Translations under genes and position numbers: made by a program
Shown here: positions 24,895 through 32,300 of the stretch, in pieces
Numbering within the stretch: the stretch's first letter is position 1
Layout: every line of letters begins with the position of its first letter
The notes under the pieces: model-generated
What the model was told of the DNA's origin: nothing
Seen by the model: the letters and a program-made list of their open reading frames with translations, nothing else
Database searches by the model: none
Origin: Bosea beijingensis
GTDB lineage: Bacteria > Pseudomonadota > Alphaproteobacteria > Rhizobiales > Beijerinckiaceae
NCBI RefSeq assembly: GCF_030758975.1
Contig: NZ_CP132359.1
Coordinates: 3,013,366 to 3,077,365, forward strand
Direction: 5' to 3'
Length of the DNA stretch: 64,000 bases

Positions 24895-26309
24895 GGAGCG
24901 GAAACCTGCTCGCCGAACACGACGCGGCCGGTGCGTCCCACGGCACAGACCTGTCCGGTGCCGAGGTCAGGCACGGAAACCGTAACCCGGTACGGTTCCT
25001 TGCTCAGCGCGGCGGGTTCGATCGCAAGATTCGCCGCTGCGGTGGCACGGCCAGTCAGGTTGACGACCTTGCCTTGCAGATCAGTGCCGCCATCGGCCGG
25101 AACGAAGCGGGCGGAGCTGCCGACCGAGAGGCGGTTATAGACGGATTCCGTGACATTCGCCGTCACGACCGCCGTCGAGCAATCGATCAACCGGGCGAGG
25201 TCCTGGCCGACGCGAACCTGTTCGCCGGGGGAGACCATGGCCTCCCAGATGCGTCCGGTGACCGGTAGCGTCATGGCGACGTCCGACTGGGCCTGATGGC
25301 GCGCACGTGTCGTGGCGAGCGCGGCTTCCAGCTGTTTCGTTTCCGCATCGAGGCCCGTCAGTTCCGAGCTGAGATCGGCGATGCGCTGGCGCATCTCGTC
25401 GCCGCGCTGCACCGAGCTCGGCCGGTCGTTGTAGCTGTCGCCGAGGAAGATGCGGTTGCGCGCGGCTGCAAGCTCGACGGTCGCGGCCGTGAGCCGATGG
25501 CGCGTCGAGGTTTCGGTCCCTGTCGCGATTGCGACCTCGCGCGACAGGCGGTCGAACTCTGCGGCCGTGACGTTCCCGGTCCGCGCCAATGTTTCGGCCC
25601 GGCCATAGGCGGCCGTCGCCTCCTCGCGTCTGGCGACGGCGACGCCGATCTGGCTTTCGAGCTCGGCCGCACGGGCGGTCAACTGCTCGATCCTGCCCAG
25701 CCTGAACGCCTCGGCCTGCCGGTCGAGATCAGCCTCGGCGCTCTGCGCACTTGCGAGCTTGCTGCTCATCGTCACCCGCTGGCTCGCCAGCCTGCCGAGG
25801 GCCTGCTCCAGCTCGTCGAGCCGGCCGCGATCAGCTCGCGGATTGACGATGCGGAGCAAGGTCGAGCCTTGCGCAAGAGCATCGGACGTTGCCAGTGCCG
25901 CCGTCGATGCGACGACCTCGCCCGCGATGGGCGAGCGCAGCGTCATCAGCCGTGCGTTGACTACGGCCTCGACGCTGGAGGTCTGAAGCAGCGTGCGCAA
26001 CGGCACCAGCCCAAAAACGGCGACAACGGCCGCCCCCAGCATAACCTTTCCAGCTCGCCGGACGGCAGGCGTCAGCGCAGGCCGCCTGGCCGGCTGCTGC
26101 GCAACGCTTCCCGCCTCGGGCTTGGGTTCGCCGCCGTCGACATATTGTTTCAGTCTGCTCTGCAGGGCGCGGGCGTCCTGAGGCTCCGGACCACCGACAG
26201 ACGTAACCGGAGAAGCAGCGTCGCGAGCCGCCGCCGCAGCTTGACGCGCTTTCGCGTTGCCGGCTTCAAAGCTTCTGGATTCCTTGGAGCGAAGACCTTG
26301 ATGCGCCAT
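24891..26309 (-). CDS. bgsB: HlyD-family membrane fusion protein, BgsB-like
   Basis: A 472-residue protein with a cytoplasmic N-terminus of about 85 residues, one membrane helix (VMLGAAVVAVFGLVPLRTLL) and a large periplasmic part. That part has a split lipoyl-like domain (LMTLRSPIAGEVVASTAALA, then LPVTGRIWEAMVSPGEQV), a long coiled coil (about residues 165-330) and a C-terminal beta-barrel region (CSTAVVTANVTESVYNRL). It has the layout of BgsB from the rhizobial mixed-linkage glucan operon, thought to carry glucan across the periplasm. It is the promoter-proximal gene of the pair and overlaps bgsA by four bases. Confidence 0.8.
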   Translation of the reverse strand: MAHQGLRSKESRSFEAGNAKARQAAAAARDAASPVTSVGGPEPQDARALQSRLKQYVDGGEPKPEAGSVAQQPARRPALTPAVRRAGKVMLGAAVVAVFGLVPLRTLLQTSSVEAVVNARLMTLRSPIAGEVVASTAALATSDALAQGSTLLRIVNPRADRGRLDELEQALGRLASQRVTMSSKLASAQSAEADLDRQAEAFRLGRIEQLTARAAELESQIGVAVARREEATAAYGRAETLARTGNVTAAEFDRLSREVAIATGTETSTRHRLTAATVELAAARNRIFLGDSYNDRPSSVQRGDEMRQRIADLSSELTGLDAETKQLEAALATTRARHQAQSDVAMTLPVTGRIWEAMVSPGEQVRVGQDLARLIDCSTAVVTANVTESVYNRLSVGSSARFVPADGGTDLQGKVVNLTGRATAAANLAIEPAALSKEPYRVTVSVPDLGTGQVCAVGRTGRVVFGEQVSAP

Positions 26310-26717
26310 CTGCTACGTCCCTGTTAGCGAACGGGACGATCGAGCAGAGCGCTTTCTGGAACCTTAAATCTGGGTCCCTAGCCAAACGAACGCAAGAATG
26401 AGGGAAACAAGAGATGAAGCGGTTCAGGCGGAATTGTTGAAGATATCATTAACCTAGCGCAGCTCGACAAGCTTGCTCGGCCCCTCAACCGCTCGTCGAT
26501 CTCGAAGGAGCGGACGCTTGCATCGCGAAGTCGTGGAATAGTCGGTGTGGCACAATCCCCAAATTCAGAGGGGGTATGATCTCCGACACTGTCTGGCTCA
26601 ACGGCCGTGGCGTGATTGTGCCGATGTTGATCGCTCGCTGCCTCGCATCGACGAAACTTTGAGTAATAGATTGAAATATAAGATATATTTTGAGGCGCTC
26701 TAAGCTGCGATTCCCCG
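26310..26717. other. AT-richer intergenic region upstream of bgsB
   Basis: About 400 bp with no convincing gene. Composition is clearly more AT-rich than the surroundings, most strongly at about 26650-26705, which suggests foreign or decayed DNA. The bgsBA promoter should lie here. Short open frames on either strand match nothing I recognise. Confidence 0.55.
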
Positions 26718-26817
26718 CTTCGGAGGGCAACGCTCTATCCAGCTGAGCTACGGGCGCTAACCGTGCAGGCTGGACAGCCGATCCCCGCCGCTTCGGCAAT
26801 GCGGGATTTTGGATGAG
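26718..26817. repeat. 100-bp direct repeat, copy 2 (tRNA-Arg 5' half plus promoter)
   Basis: It equals 22535-22634 except one base. The left end is exactly the anticodon loop (CTTCGGAG); the tRNA 5' half occupies 26718-26757 on the minus strand and the promoter follows at 26771-26799. The single change turns the -10 box TATCCA into TGTCCA. Confidence 0.93.
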
Positions 26818-26869
26818 ACGCAGTTCTCCGAAGGCAAAGGTCACACGTTCGAATCGTGTCGGGCGCGCC
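26718..26869. pseudogene. Split tRNA-Arg(CCG): 5' half and 3' half in opposite orientation
   Basis: The 5' half with promoter lies on the minus strand (26718-26757) and the 3' half on the plus strand (26826-26869). Both break at the anticodon loop and share the 8-bp inverted repeat CTTCGGAG (26718-26725) and CTCCGAAG (26826-26833). Inverting the 116 bp between these ends would place the 5' half directly before the 3' half on the plus strand and restore every stem of the cloverleaf seen in the intact gene at 22498-22574. The rebuilt gene would end in GCCG rather than an encoded CCA. As it stands neither half can give a tRNA. Confidence 0.88.
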
Positions 26870-26958
26870 GCGGCTGTGGCAGGGCCGCCACGCAGGGATG
26901 GACAGCCTGTGCCTGCTGTCTATCCTCTTCATCCGTTTAGCAACATCGCGGGCCTCCC

Positions 26959-27675
26959 ATGCGCACAGCCGAGTTTGCAGTTCAGGCTCCTTCTCCAACG
27001 ACTTTGCCGGTCTTCGGAGCTTTCACTCGCTTTCCCGTTCGACGAATCTACTGCATCGGCCGCAACTATGTCGCGCATGTCCGCGAGATGGGCGGCAACG
27101 AAACGCGCGATTTTCCCTTGATCTTCCAAAAGCCAGCCGATGCAGTTGTGCAGGACGCTGGCGTCGTTCCCTACCCCCCGATGACCGATGATTTCCATTT
27201 CGAGCTGGAACTCCTGGTCGCGATGAAGTCAGGAGGCTACGATATCCGTCAGGAGTCCGCGCTTTCGCATGTTTATGGCTACGGCATCTGCCTGGATATG
27301 ACCCGCAGGCGCCTGTTGGATACGCCGGCCGGTCCCGGCCTCCCGTGGGAGCTGAAAAAGTCCTTCGATCACTCGGCGCCCTGTGGATCGATCCATCCGG
27401 TCGAGCAGGTAGGGCATCCGGCGAGCGGCCGCATCAGGCTTGAGGTCGATGGCCGAGTTAAGCAGGATTCTGACCTTTCTCTGATGATCTGGCGCACGCC
27501 CGAGATCATTGCGACCTTGTCGAAATACTATGCGCTCGAGGCGGGCGATCTGATCATGACAGGAACTCCGCACGGTGTCGGTCCTGCTCTTCCGGGCAAT
27601 GTCTTGGTCGGCACGATCGAGGGCCTCGGGAGCTTGACGGTAACCATCGGCGATAAGTCGAATAAGCCCAACTAA
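26959..27675 (+). CDS. Fumarylacetoacetate hydrolase (FAH) family protein
   Basis: A 238-residue protein with the FAH fold: RRIYCIGRNYVAHVREMG, PLIFQKPADAVV, a metal-binding acidic segment DDFHFELELLVAM, the GYGICLDMTRRRL stretch (normally GYxxxNDxxxRD), and the closing signature EAGDLIMTGTPHGVGP. Members cleave C-C bonds in beta-diketo acids or act as acylpyruvases or isomerases in aromatic degradation; the substrate here is unknown. It stands alone, lying between the split tRNA-Arg and a third, 25-bp copy of the tRNA-upstream repeat, so it may have arrived or been moved by recombination there. Confidence 0.87.
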   Translation: MRTAEFAVQAPSPTTLPVFGAFTRFPVRRIYCIGRNYVAHVREMGGNETRDFPLIFQKPADAVVQDAGVVPYPPMTDDFHFELELLVAMKSGGYDIRQESALSHVYGYGICLDMTRRRLLDTPAGPGLPWELKKSFDHSAPCGSIHPVEQVGHPASGRIRLEVDGRVKQDSDLSLMIWRTPEIIATLSKYYALEAGDLIMTGTPHGVGPALPGNVLVGTIEGLGSLTVTIGDKSNKPN

Positions 27676-27707
27676 TCCCTTCGACCGCAGATTGCTTCGC
27701 GTTAGCG

Positions 27708-27732
27708 CGCTTCGGCAATGCGGGATTTTGGA
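27708..27732. repeat. Third, 25-bp copy of the tRNA-Arg upstream region
   Basis: Twenty-five bases identical to 22606-22630 and 26789-26813, in the same orientation, covering the -35 box side of the tRNA promoter. No tRNA sequence accompanies it. It lies 33 bp after the FAH gene. Confidence 0.75.
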
Positions 27733-27964
27733 GGAAGCGCGATTCTTCGCGGGCTAGCGGCACTTGCTCGCATCGTCTCGCGCGTCGCGCGGTCGCGGCT
27801 CAGGCCACTGCTACTGAACGCCCATAGTGGGCGGGCACGAAGCCAACAGCCAGGCTCAGGCATGTGCGCCTACGCCCACGCCGCGACTGTCGGGAAACCG
27901 ACGAGAATGGCCATTTCAGGGTGTGAACCCGACTTGGGAATCCGTCGTTAAAGCCTTAGTTACC

Positions 27965-28198
27965 ATGCTGATCGCGCCCGGCGCCATCGCGTTCCTGCTG
28001 CTGTTGTCGATCGTCTTCGTCATCGCGCTTGTCCGGGCCAGCCGGAGAGCGCCCGAGGTGCCGGCCCAAGGCGCCTTGGCGATGCCGGGTTTTGCTTTTC
28101 CAGAGCACCGGCGGACTATCCTATTCGGTCTGATGCTCTGGATCTTTGTTTTTGCATCGCTTTGCCGGAAAGCCGCGTCACACCTGCCGGGCCGATGA
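27965..28198 (+). CDS. Small hypothetical membrane protein
   Basis: A possible 77-residue protein starting MLIAPGAIAFLLLLSIVFVI, with one clear N-terminal membrane helix, a basic loop (RASRRAPEV) and a second hydrophobic stretch (TILFGLMLWIFVFASL). The frame extends upstream without similarity. No family is recognised and no strong ribosome-binding site is seen, so it could be spurious. It is convergent with the amidohydrolase at 28209. Confidence 0.35.
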   Translation: MLIAPGAIAFLLLLSIVFVIALVRASRRAPEVPAQGALAMPGFAFPEHRRTILFGLMLWIFVFASLCRKAASHLPGR

Positions 28199-28208
28199 CT
28201 TGGGGTCT

Positions 28209-29396
28209 TCAGTCGGCCCACTTGCCGTCGCGGGCGACGATGCGACCGCTCTTCACCACCAGCGCGCGCTTCGGCCGGTCCACGACGATCTGGGCCAGGT
28301 TCTCGCCCTCAATCAGGACGAGGCTGCCCTCGCAGCCGATCTCCAGGCCGTGGCCCTGCAGGTCGAGCAGCTCGGCGCCCCGGCGCGTTCCCATGTCGAG
28401 GCATTCGACCAGTTTGCCGTCGGTCCGGCTGCCGGTCCGGTAGGCGAGCAGCCAGCAGCGCTCCAGCATGTCGCCATTGCCGTGCGGATTCCAGGTGTCG
28501 CGCAGCGAATCCGAGGCGATGGCGCATTTCACGCCGCGCCGCGCCAGCTCGAACATCGGCGGAAACACATTGGCTCCGGGGACGGACGAGATGATGCCGA
28601 TCCGCGCTTCGACGACCATGTCGATCATGCGCTCGACCTTGTCGCGCTGGGAATCGCCCAGGCAGAACGCGTGGCTGACGACGACACGCCCCTGCATGCC
28701 GAGCGCTTTGGTCCGCTCCACGATCAGGCCCATCTCGAACAGGCCGAGGTCGCCGGCCTCGTGCAGATGGATGTCGATCTTGGCGCCCTTGCGGCTGGCG
28801 ATGTCGAAGATCGTGTCGAGATGACCCTTCGGGTCCCCGTCGATGCCGCCGGGGTCGATGCCACCGATCACCGAGGCGCCTTCGTCGAGCGCCGCTTCCA
28901 TCAGATCGGACGTGCCCGGATCGATCATCATGCCGGTCTGCGGGAAGGCGACGAGCTCCAGCCCGACGGCGTGTTTCGTCTTCTCCCAGGCCGCGAGCAC
29001 ACCATGCAGGTTGTCGAGCTTGTACTCGGTCGAGATGTCGATATGGCTGCGGATATGCGTCGAGCCCATCGCGACGCACTGGCGCATGAGATTGCCGGCC
29101 CGCTCGGGCACGCCCCAGGGCAGGTTCCGGCGAATCTCGACCTCGTTGTCGATCATCTCGCGCAGGGTGCGGGGAACGTTGATGCCGTGCCAGGGCAGGC
29201 CCCAGAGGATCTTGTCCAGATGCACATGCGGCTCGATGAAGGGAGCGATGGCGATGGCATTGGCGCCGTCATGGACCTGCATCCCGGGCTCGCGCGGCAG
29301 ATTGGGCGCGACCGCGGCGATCCGGCCATTCCGGATCAGGATATCCGACGTGGCCTTCGCGTCGGGGCGGACGTTAGTGACGAGCAGGTCGGTCAT
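28209..29396 (-). CDS. Cytosine deaminase-like amidohydrolase
   Basis: A 395-residue cytoplasmic metal-dependent hydrolase. Motifs of the CodA/AtzC branch are visible: IEPHVHLDKILWG, THIRSHIDIS, the metal-site KIDIHLHEAGD, VVVSHAFCLG, and CAIASDSLRDTWNPHGNGDM, with the usual two-part beta-sandwich at the ends (MTDLLVTNVRPD and GRIVARDG). The substrate may be a cyclic amidine or amide; it cannot be fixed from sequence. The start is the ATG at 29396; the frame extends 37 codons upstream without similarity. It is a distant paralogue of the exported enzyme at 1-1308. Confidence 0.87.
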   Translation of the reverse strand: MTDLLVTNVRPDAKATSDILIRNGRIAAVAPNLPREPGMQVHDGANAIAIAPFIEPHVHLDKILWGLPWHGINVPRTLREMIDNEVEIRRNLPWGVPERAGNLMRQCVAMGSTHIRSHIDISTEYKLDNLHGVLAAWEKTKHAVGLELVAFPQTGMMIDPGTSDLMEAALDEGASVIGGIDPGGIDGDPKGHLDTIFDIASRKGAKIDIHLHEAGDLGLFEMGLIVERTKALGMQGRVVVSHAFCLGDSQRDKVERMIDMVVEARIGIISSVPGANVFPPMFELARRGVKCAIASDSLRDTWNPHGNGDMLERCWLLAYRTGSRTDGKLVECLDMGTRRGAELLDLQGHGLEIGCEGSLVLIEGENLAQIVVDRPKRALVVKSGRIVARDGKWAD

Positions 29397-29778
29397 TACG
29401 GCTCCTGGTTTACGACGTGGCTGTCTGTCGTGCGGATTGCGGGTATGGCTGCTCGCCATACCGGTGTAGCTCGCCCGCGCGCGCGCCGCAGCCGCGCTTC
29501 GGAGCATAGGTGCATCTCCGTTTCATGCGCATCGGCGCAACAGACGCATGCCCCGCGTCTCGGTCCACGCTGTTAGCAATGGTTGCAGGGTCCAATGCCG
29601 CACTGAGGAAGCGCTTCCATCTCGGTTCGCGCCAATGCGCACAACGCCCGGTTCGTAACAACGACGGGCGGAGCGGCGCTATCGCTGCCTGAGCCGAGCA
29701 CGGAAACGCGCCGCGCCGTATGCGACAAGCTAGACGACCGGCCCCTGCCTCGTTGGCGCGGTCGACGCATCTCCGTGT
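29397..29778. other. Intergenic region, nothing recognised
   Basis: About 380 bp upstream of the amidohydrolase and downstream of the LysR gene. No gene, RNA, repeat or strong hairpin was identified; the amidohydrolase promoter presumably lies here. Confidence 0.5.
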
Positions 29779-30657
29779 CTACCGAACTCGGCCCGGTTCC
29801 CGCTCTGCTTCCTCGCGCAAGAGACTCAGGAACGCTTCTGCCTCTCGCGACACGGTCCTGCGGCGTGTCAGCACCCCGATCTGCCGATGGAAGGTGTCTT
29901 CACCCAGATTGAAGATGGTCACACGCTCCGTCGTCTCCGCGTCATCAGGATGCGGGATCAGCGCTACGCCCATGCCTTCGGCGACGAGAGCTATCATCGT
30001 GTCGAGAAAGTTGATCCAGATGTTCTCGGAGACGGCCGTGCGCGTGCTTTCGAGGAAGGCATCGATCTGCCGCCCACTGACTGTCGAGTGGTCGTAGCGT
30101 AGCAGCGGCAGCCTGCTCAGAGCCTCTCGCCAGTCGGCCGCTTGCAACTCGCTCGGCGCAATCAGCACGAAGGGCTTTGACAGCAAGGGGTGCCAAGAAA
30201 CGTTGCTCAGCAGCTCGCCGGAAGGCTGAATGACGACGGCAAGGTCAAGCTCTTCGCGCTCGACCTGACCTAGCAGGTCATCTTCACCTCGTGTCGACCG
30301 TAGCGTGACGCCCGGGAAGCGACGGTGAAAGGCGAGCATGGATCGAGCGATCAGGCCCGAGTGAAGCGAGGCGATCGTTCCGACACGCAAGGTCGTCCGC
30401 ACCGTAGAGACGGCATGGCGCCCCCGCATCTCCGCCACGATAGACATCAACTGGTCAGCCAACGGAATGAGATCCTGCCCCGCCGCATTGATTGTCGCGG
30501 AGCGACCGGTGCGGAAGAAGAGTCGGTGACCGACGAAATCCTCGAGCCGTTTGATCTGCTCGCTCACGGCGGATTGGGTCAGCCCGAGGCGCCGCCCGGC
30601 TTCCGTAAAGGTGCCGTAGCGCGCGGCAGCCAGAAAAGTGTCGATCTCGCGCAGCAT
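29779..30657 (-). CDS. LysR-family transcriptional regulator
   Basis: A 292-residue regulator from ATG 30657; an upstream ATG at 30693 would add 12 residues of poor similarity. The winged helix is at residues 1-60 (FLAAARYGTFTEAGRRLGLT, then QSAVSEQIKRLEDFVGHRLF) and the effector domain follows (LRVGTIASLHSGLIARSMLA). It is divergent from the amino acid ABC transporter operon starting at 30793, its most likely target, with a candidate operator between them. Confidence 0.92.
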   Translation of the reverse strand: MLREIDTFLAAARYGTFTEAGRRLGLTQSAVSEQIKRLEDFVGHRLFFRTGRSATINAAGQDLIPLADQLMSIVAEMRGRHAVSTVRTTLRVGTIASLHSGLIARSMLAFHRRFPGVTLRSTRGEDDLLGQVEREELDLAVVIQPSGELLSNVSWHPLLSKPFVLIAPSELQAADWREALSRLPLLRYDHSTVSGRQIDAFLESTRTAVSENIWINFLDTMIALVAEGMGVALIPHPDDAETTERVTIFNLGEDTFHRQIGVLTRRRTVSREAEAFLSLLREEAEREPGRVR

Positions 30658-30683
30658 GGTCGTTCCTTTATCGGGCCACTCAG

Positions 30684-30708
30684 CAAATTCCATTCCGAGT
30701 ATCGAATT
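30684..30708. promoter_or_regulatory. Candidate LysR operator (AAATTC-N13-GAATTT)
   Basis: A perfect 6-bp inverted repeat spaced by 13 bp lies in the divergent gap between the LysR gene and the amino acid transporter operon. It contains the T-N11-A pattern typical of LysR-type sites. Confidence 0.45.
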
Positions 30709-30792
30709 TGGCGATGCTCAGGCCAATGATTATTCGTTTTCGCAGCGCAGCACTGCATGTTTAGCTCCCTTTATAAACAAAGGGGAACCGTA

Positions 30793-31626
30793 ATGAATCG
30801 TTGGATGTCGGCTATCTTCGGTGGTGTCACGGCTCTGACTCTCGGGCTGAATCAGCCCGCTGCCCATGCCCAGGAATCCCGGCTCGAAACCATCGTGAAA
30901 CGCGATAAGGTGATCGTCGCCGTTTCGAGCACGGCCCGCCCGAACGGCTTCGTCGACGAGGCGGGCAAGTTAACGGGCTTCGAGGTCGAGTTTGCTCGGC
31001 TCATGGCGAAGGCTTTGGTCGGCGACGCCAACAAGGTCGAGCTGATGACCACGACGGTGGACGGCCGCTTTCCGGCTGTGTTGTCGGGCAGAGCGGATTT
31101 CGGCATCTCGACGGCGACGATCTATCCGGACCGCGCAGTGCGCCTGGCCTTCACGCGCCCTTATATCGATTCCAGCACGCTCGTCGTGGTGCCCAAGGCC
31201 TCCCCGATCAAGACGCTGGCCGATCTCGACAATGCCAACGTCGTCTTCGGCTCGACCAACAGCGCCGCCATGGTCGACCGCGCCAAGCGCTACGCGCCCA
31301 AGGCCCAGGCTGTCTTCTTCGACACCGATAGCGCTGCGGCGTTGGCGTTGAAGAGCGGGCGCTCCGCGGCCTGGCAAGCCGATTCCGCCGCCGCCAATTA
31401 CTTCGTCGGCCAGAACCAGGCCGATTTCCGGCTGCTGGAAGGCTCGCTCGGTACGATCAACAACAACGCGATCTTCATGAAGCCCGGGGACTTCCAGCTC
31501 TGGCTGGCGCTCGACACCATCGTACGCGAATACGTCAATGGCTCGCGGTATGGCGAGTATCAAGCGCTCTACAAGACCTGGTTCGGCAAGGATGCGCCAC
31601 CGCAGCGCCCCTTCAACCAGAACTGA
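30793..31626 (+). CDS. Amino acid ABC transporter substrate-binding protein (family 3)
   Basis: A 277-residue periplasmic protein with signal peptide MNRWMSAIFGGVTALTLGLN (cleavage near AHAQ) and the SBP_bac_3 body: GFVDEAGKLTGFEVEFARLM, MTTTVDGRFPAVLSGRADFG, and IDSSTLVVVPKASPIKTLAD. The start at ATG 30793 is set by AGGGGAA just upstream and by the signal peptide. It is the first gene of a four-gene polar amino acid uptake operon followed by a racemase-like gene. Confidence 0.93.
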   Translation: MNRWMSAIFGGVTALTLGLNQPAAHAQESRLETIVKRDKVIVAVSSTARPNGFVDEAGKLTGFEVEFARLMAKALVGDANKVELMTTTVDGRFPAVLSGRADFGISTATIYPDRAVRLAFTRPYIDSSTLVVVPKASPIKTLADLDNANVVFGSTNSAAMVDRAKRYAPKAQAVFFDTDSAAALALKSGRSAAWQADSAAANYFVGQNQADFRLLEGSLGTINNNAIFMKPGDFQLWLALDTIVREYVNGSRYGEYQALYKTWFGKDAPPQRPFNQN

Positions 31627-31649
31627 ACCGTCAGTTAGGGCGAGCCGCC

Positions 31650-32300
31650 GTGGACTTCGCTTTCATCAGAACGAACGCCCCCCTCCTGATGGAGGGGGCT
31701 GTGATGACCCTCGCGCTGGCGGCGCTGGCGCTGATCGGCGCAACGTTCGGCGGCGTCGTCGTCGCCGCGCTCACGACGAGCCGCTTCAGTGTGCTGCGCG
31801 GGGTCGGCCGGGGCTTCGTGGAGCTGATGCGGAACACGCCGATCCTCGTGCAGATCTTCGTGCTGTACTTCGGAATGCCGACGCTGGGCCTGCGGCTCTC
31901 GGCGTTCTCCTCCGCCGTGCTGGCGCTTTCGCTCCAGAACAGCGCCTATATCGGCGAGATCTATCGCGCCGGTCTCGAATCCGTGCATATGCGCCAACGC
32001 GAAGCGGCGCTGGCGCTCGGCATGCTGCCACGCACCGCGCTTTGGACGATCATCGCGCCTCAGGCTTTCCGACGGATCGTGCCGCCGCTCGGCAATCAGC
32101 TCATCATCATCGTCAAGGACACCTCGGTCGCTTCGACGATCGCCGTCGCCGAGCTGACGCAGGCCGGCAAGCTGCTGCTCGATCGCAGCGCGGCGCCTTA
32201 CGAGACCTTCGCGACGGTGGCCCTGTTCTACCTCGCCATCAGTGCCGCGATCGCCGGCATCCTGAAGCTCGTCGCGCTTCGCCTACCGGTGAGGGTGTGA
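31650..32300 (+). CDS. Amino acid ABC transporter permease (HisM/GlnP family)
   Basis: A 216-residue inner-membrane permease: short N-terminus, helix MTLALAALALIGATFGGVVV, the family segment FVELMRNTPILVQIFVLYFG, and the EAA coupling loop REAALALGMLPRTALWTIIA followed by PQAFRRIVPPLGNQ. About five membrane helices. It lies 23 bp after the binding-protein gene and its stop overlaps the start of the second permease, so the two probably form a heterodimer. Confidence 0.93.
   Translation: MDFAFIRTNAPLLMEGAVMTLALAALALIGATFGGVVVAALTTSRFSVLRGVGRGFVELMRNTPILVQIFVLYFGMPTLGLRLSAFSSAVLALSLQNSAYIGEIYRAGLESVHMRQREAALALGMLPRTALWTIIAPQAFRRIVPPLGNQLIIIVKDTSVASTIAVAELTQAGKLLLDRSAAPYETFATVALFYLAISAAIAGILKLVALRLPVRV

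Noticed and set aside
26485..26844. 119-codon minus-strand open frame across the split tRNA
   Set aside because: It contains the translation of tRNA sequence (an APVAQLDRA-like stretch), a familiar annotation artefact, and nothing else recognisable.
22052..27960. A prophage or integrative element
   Set aside because: Only an integrase N-terminal fragment and repeats are present; no phage structural, replication or conjugation genes are seen, so only remnants and repeats are annotated.
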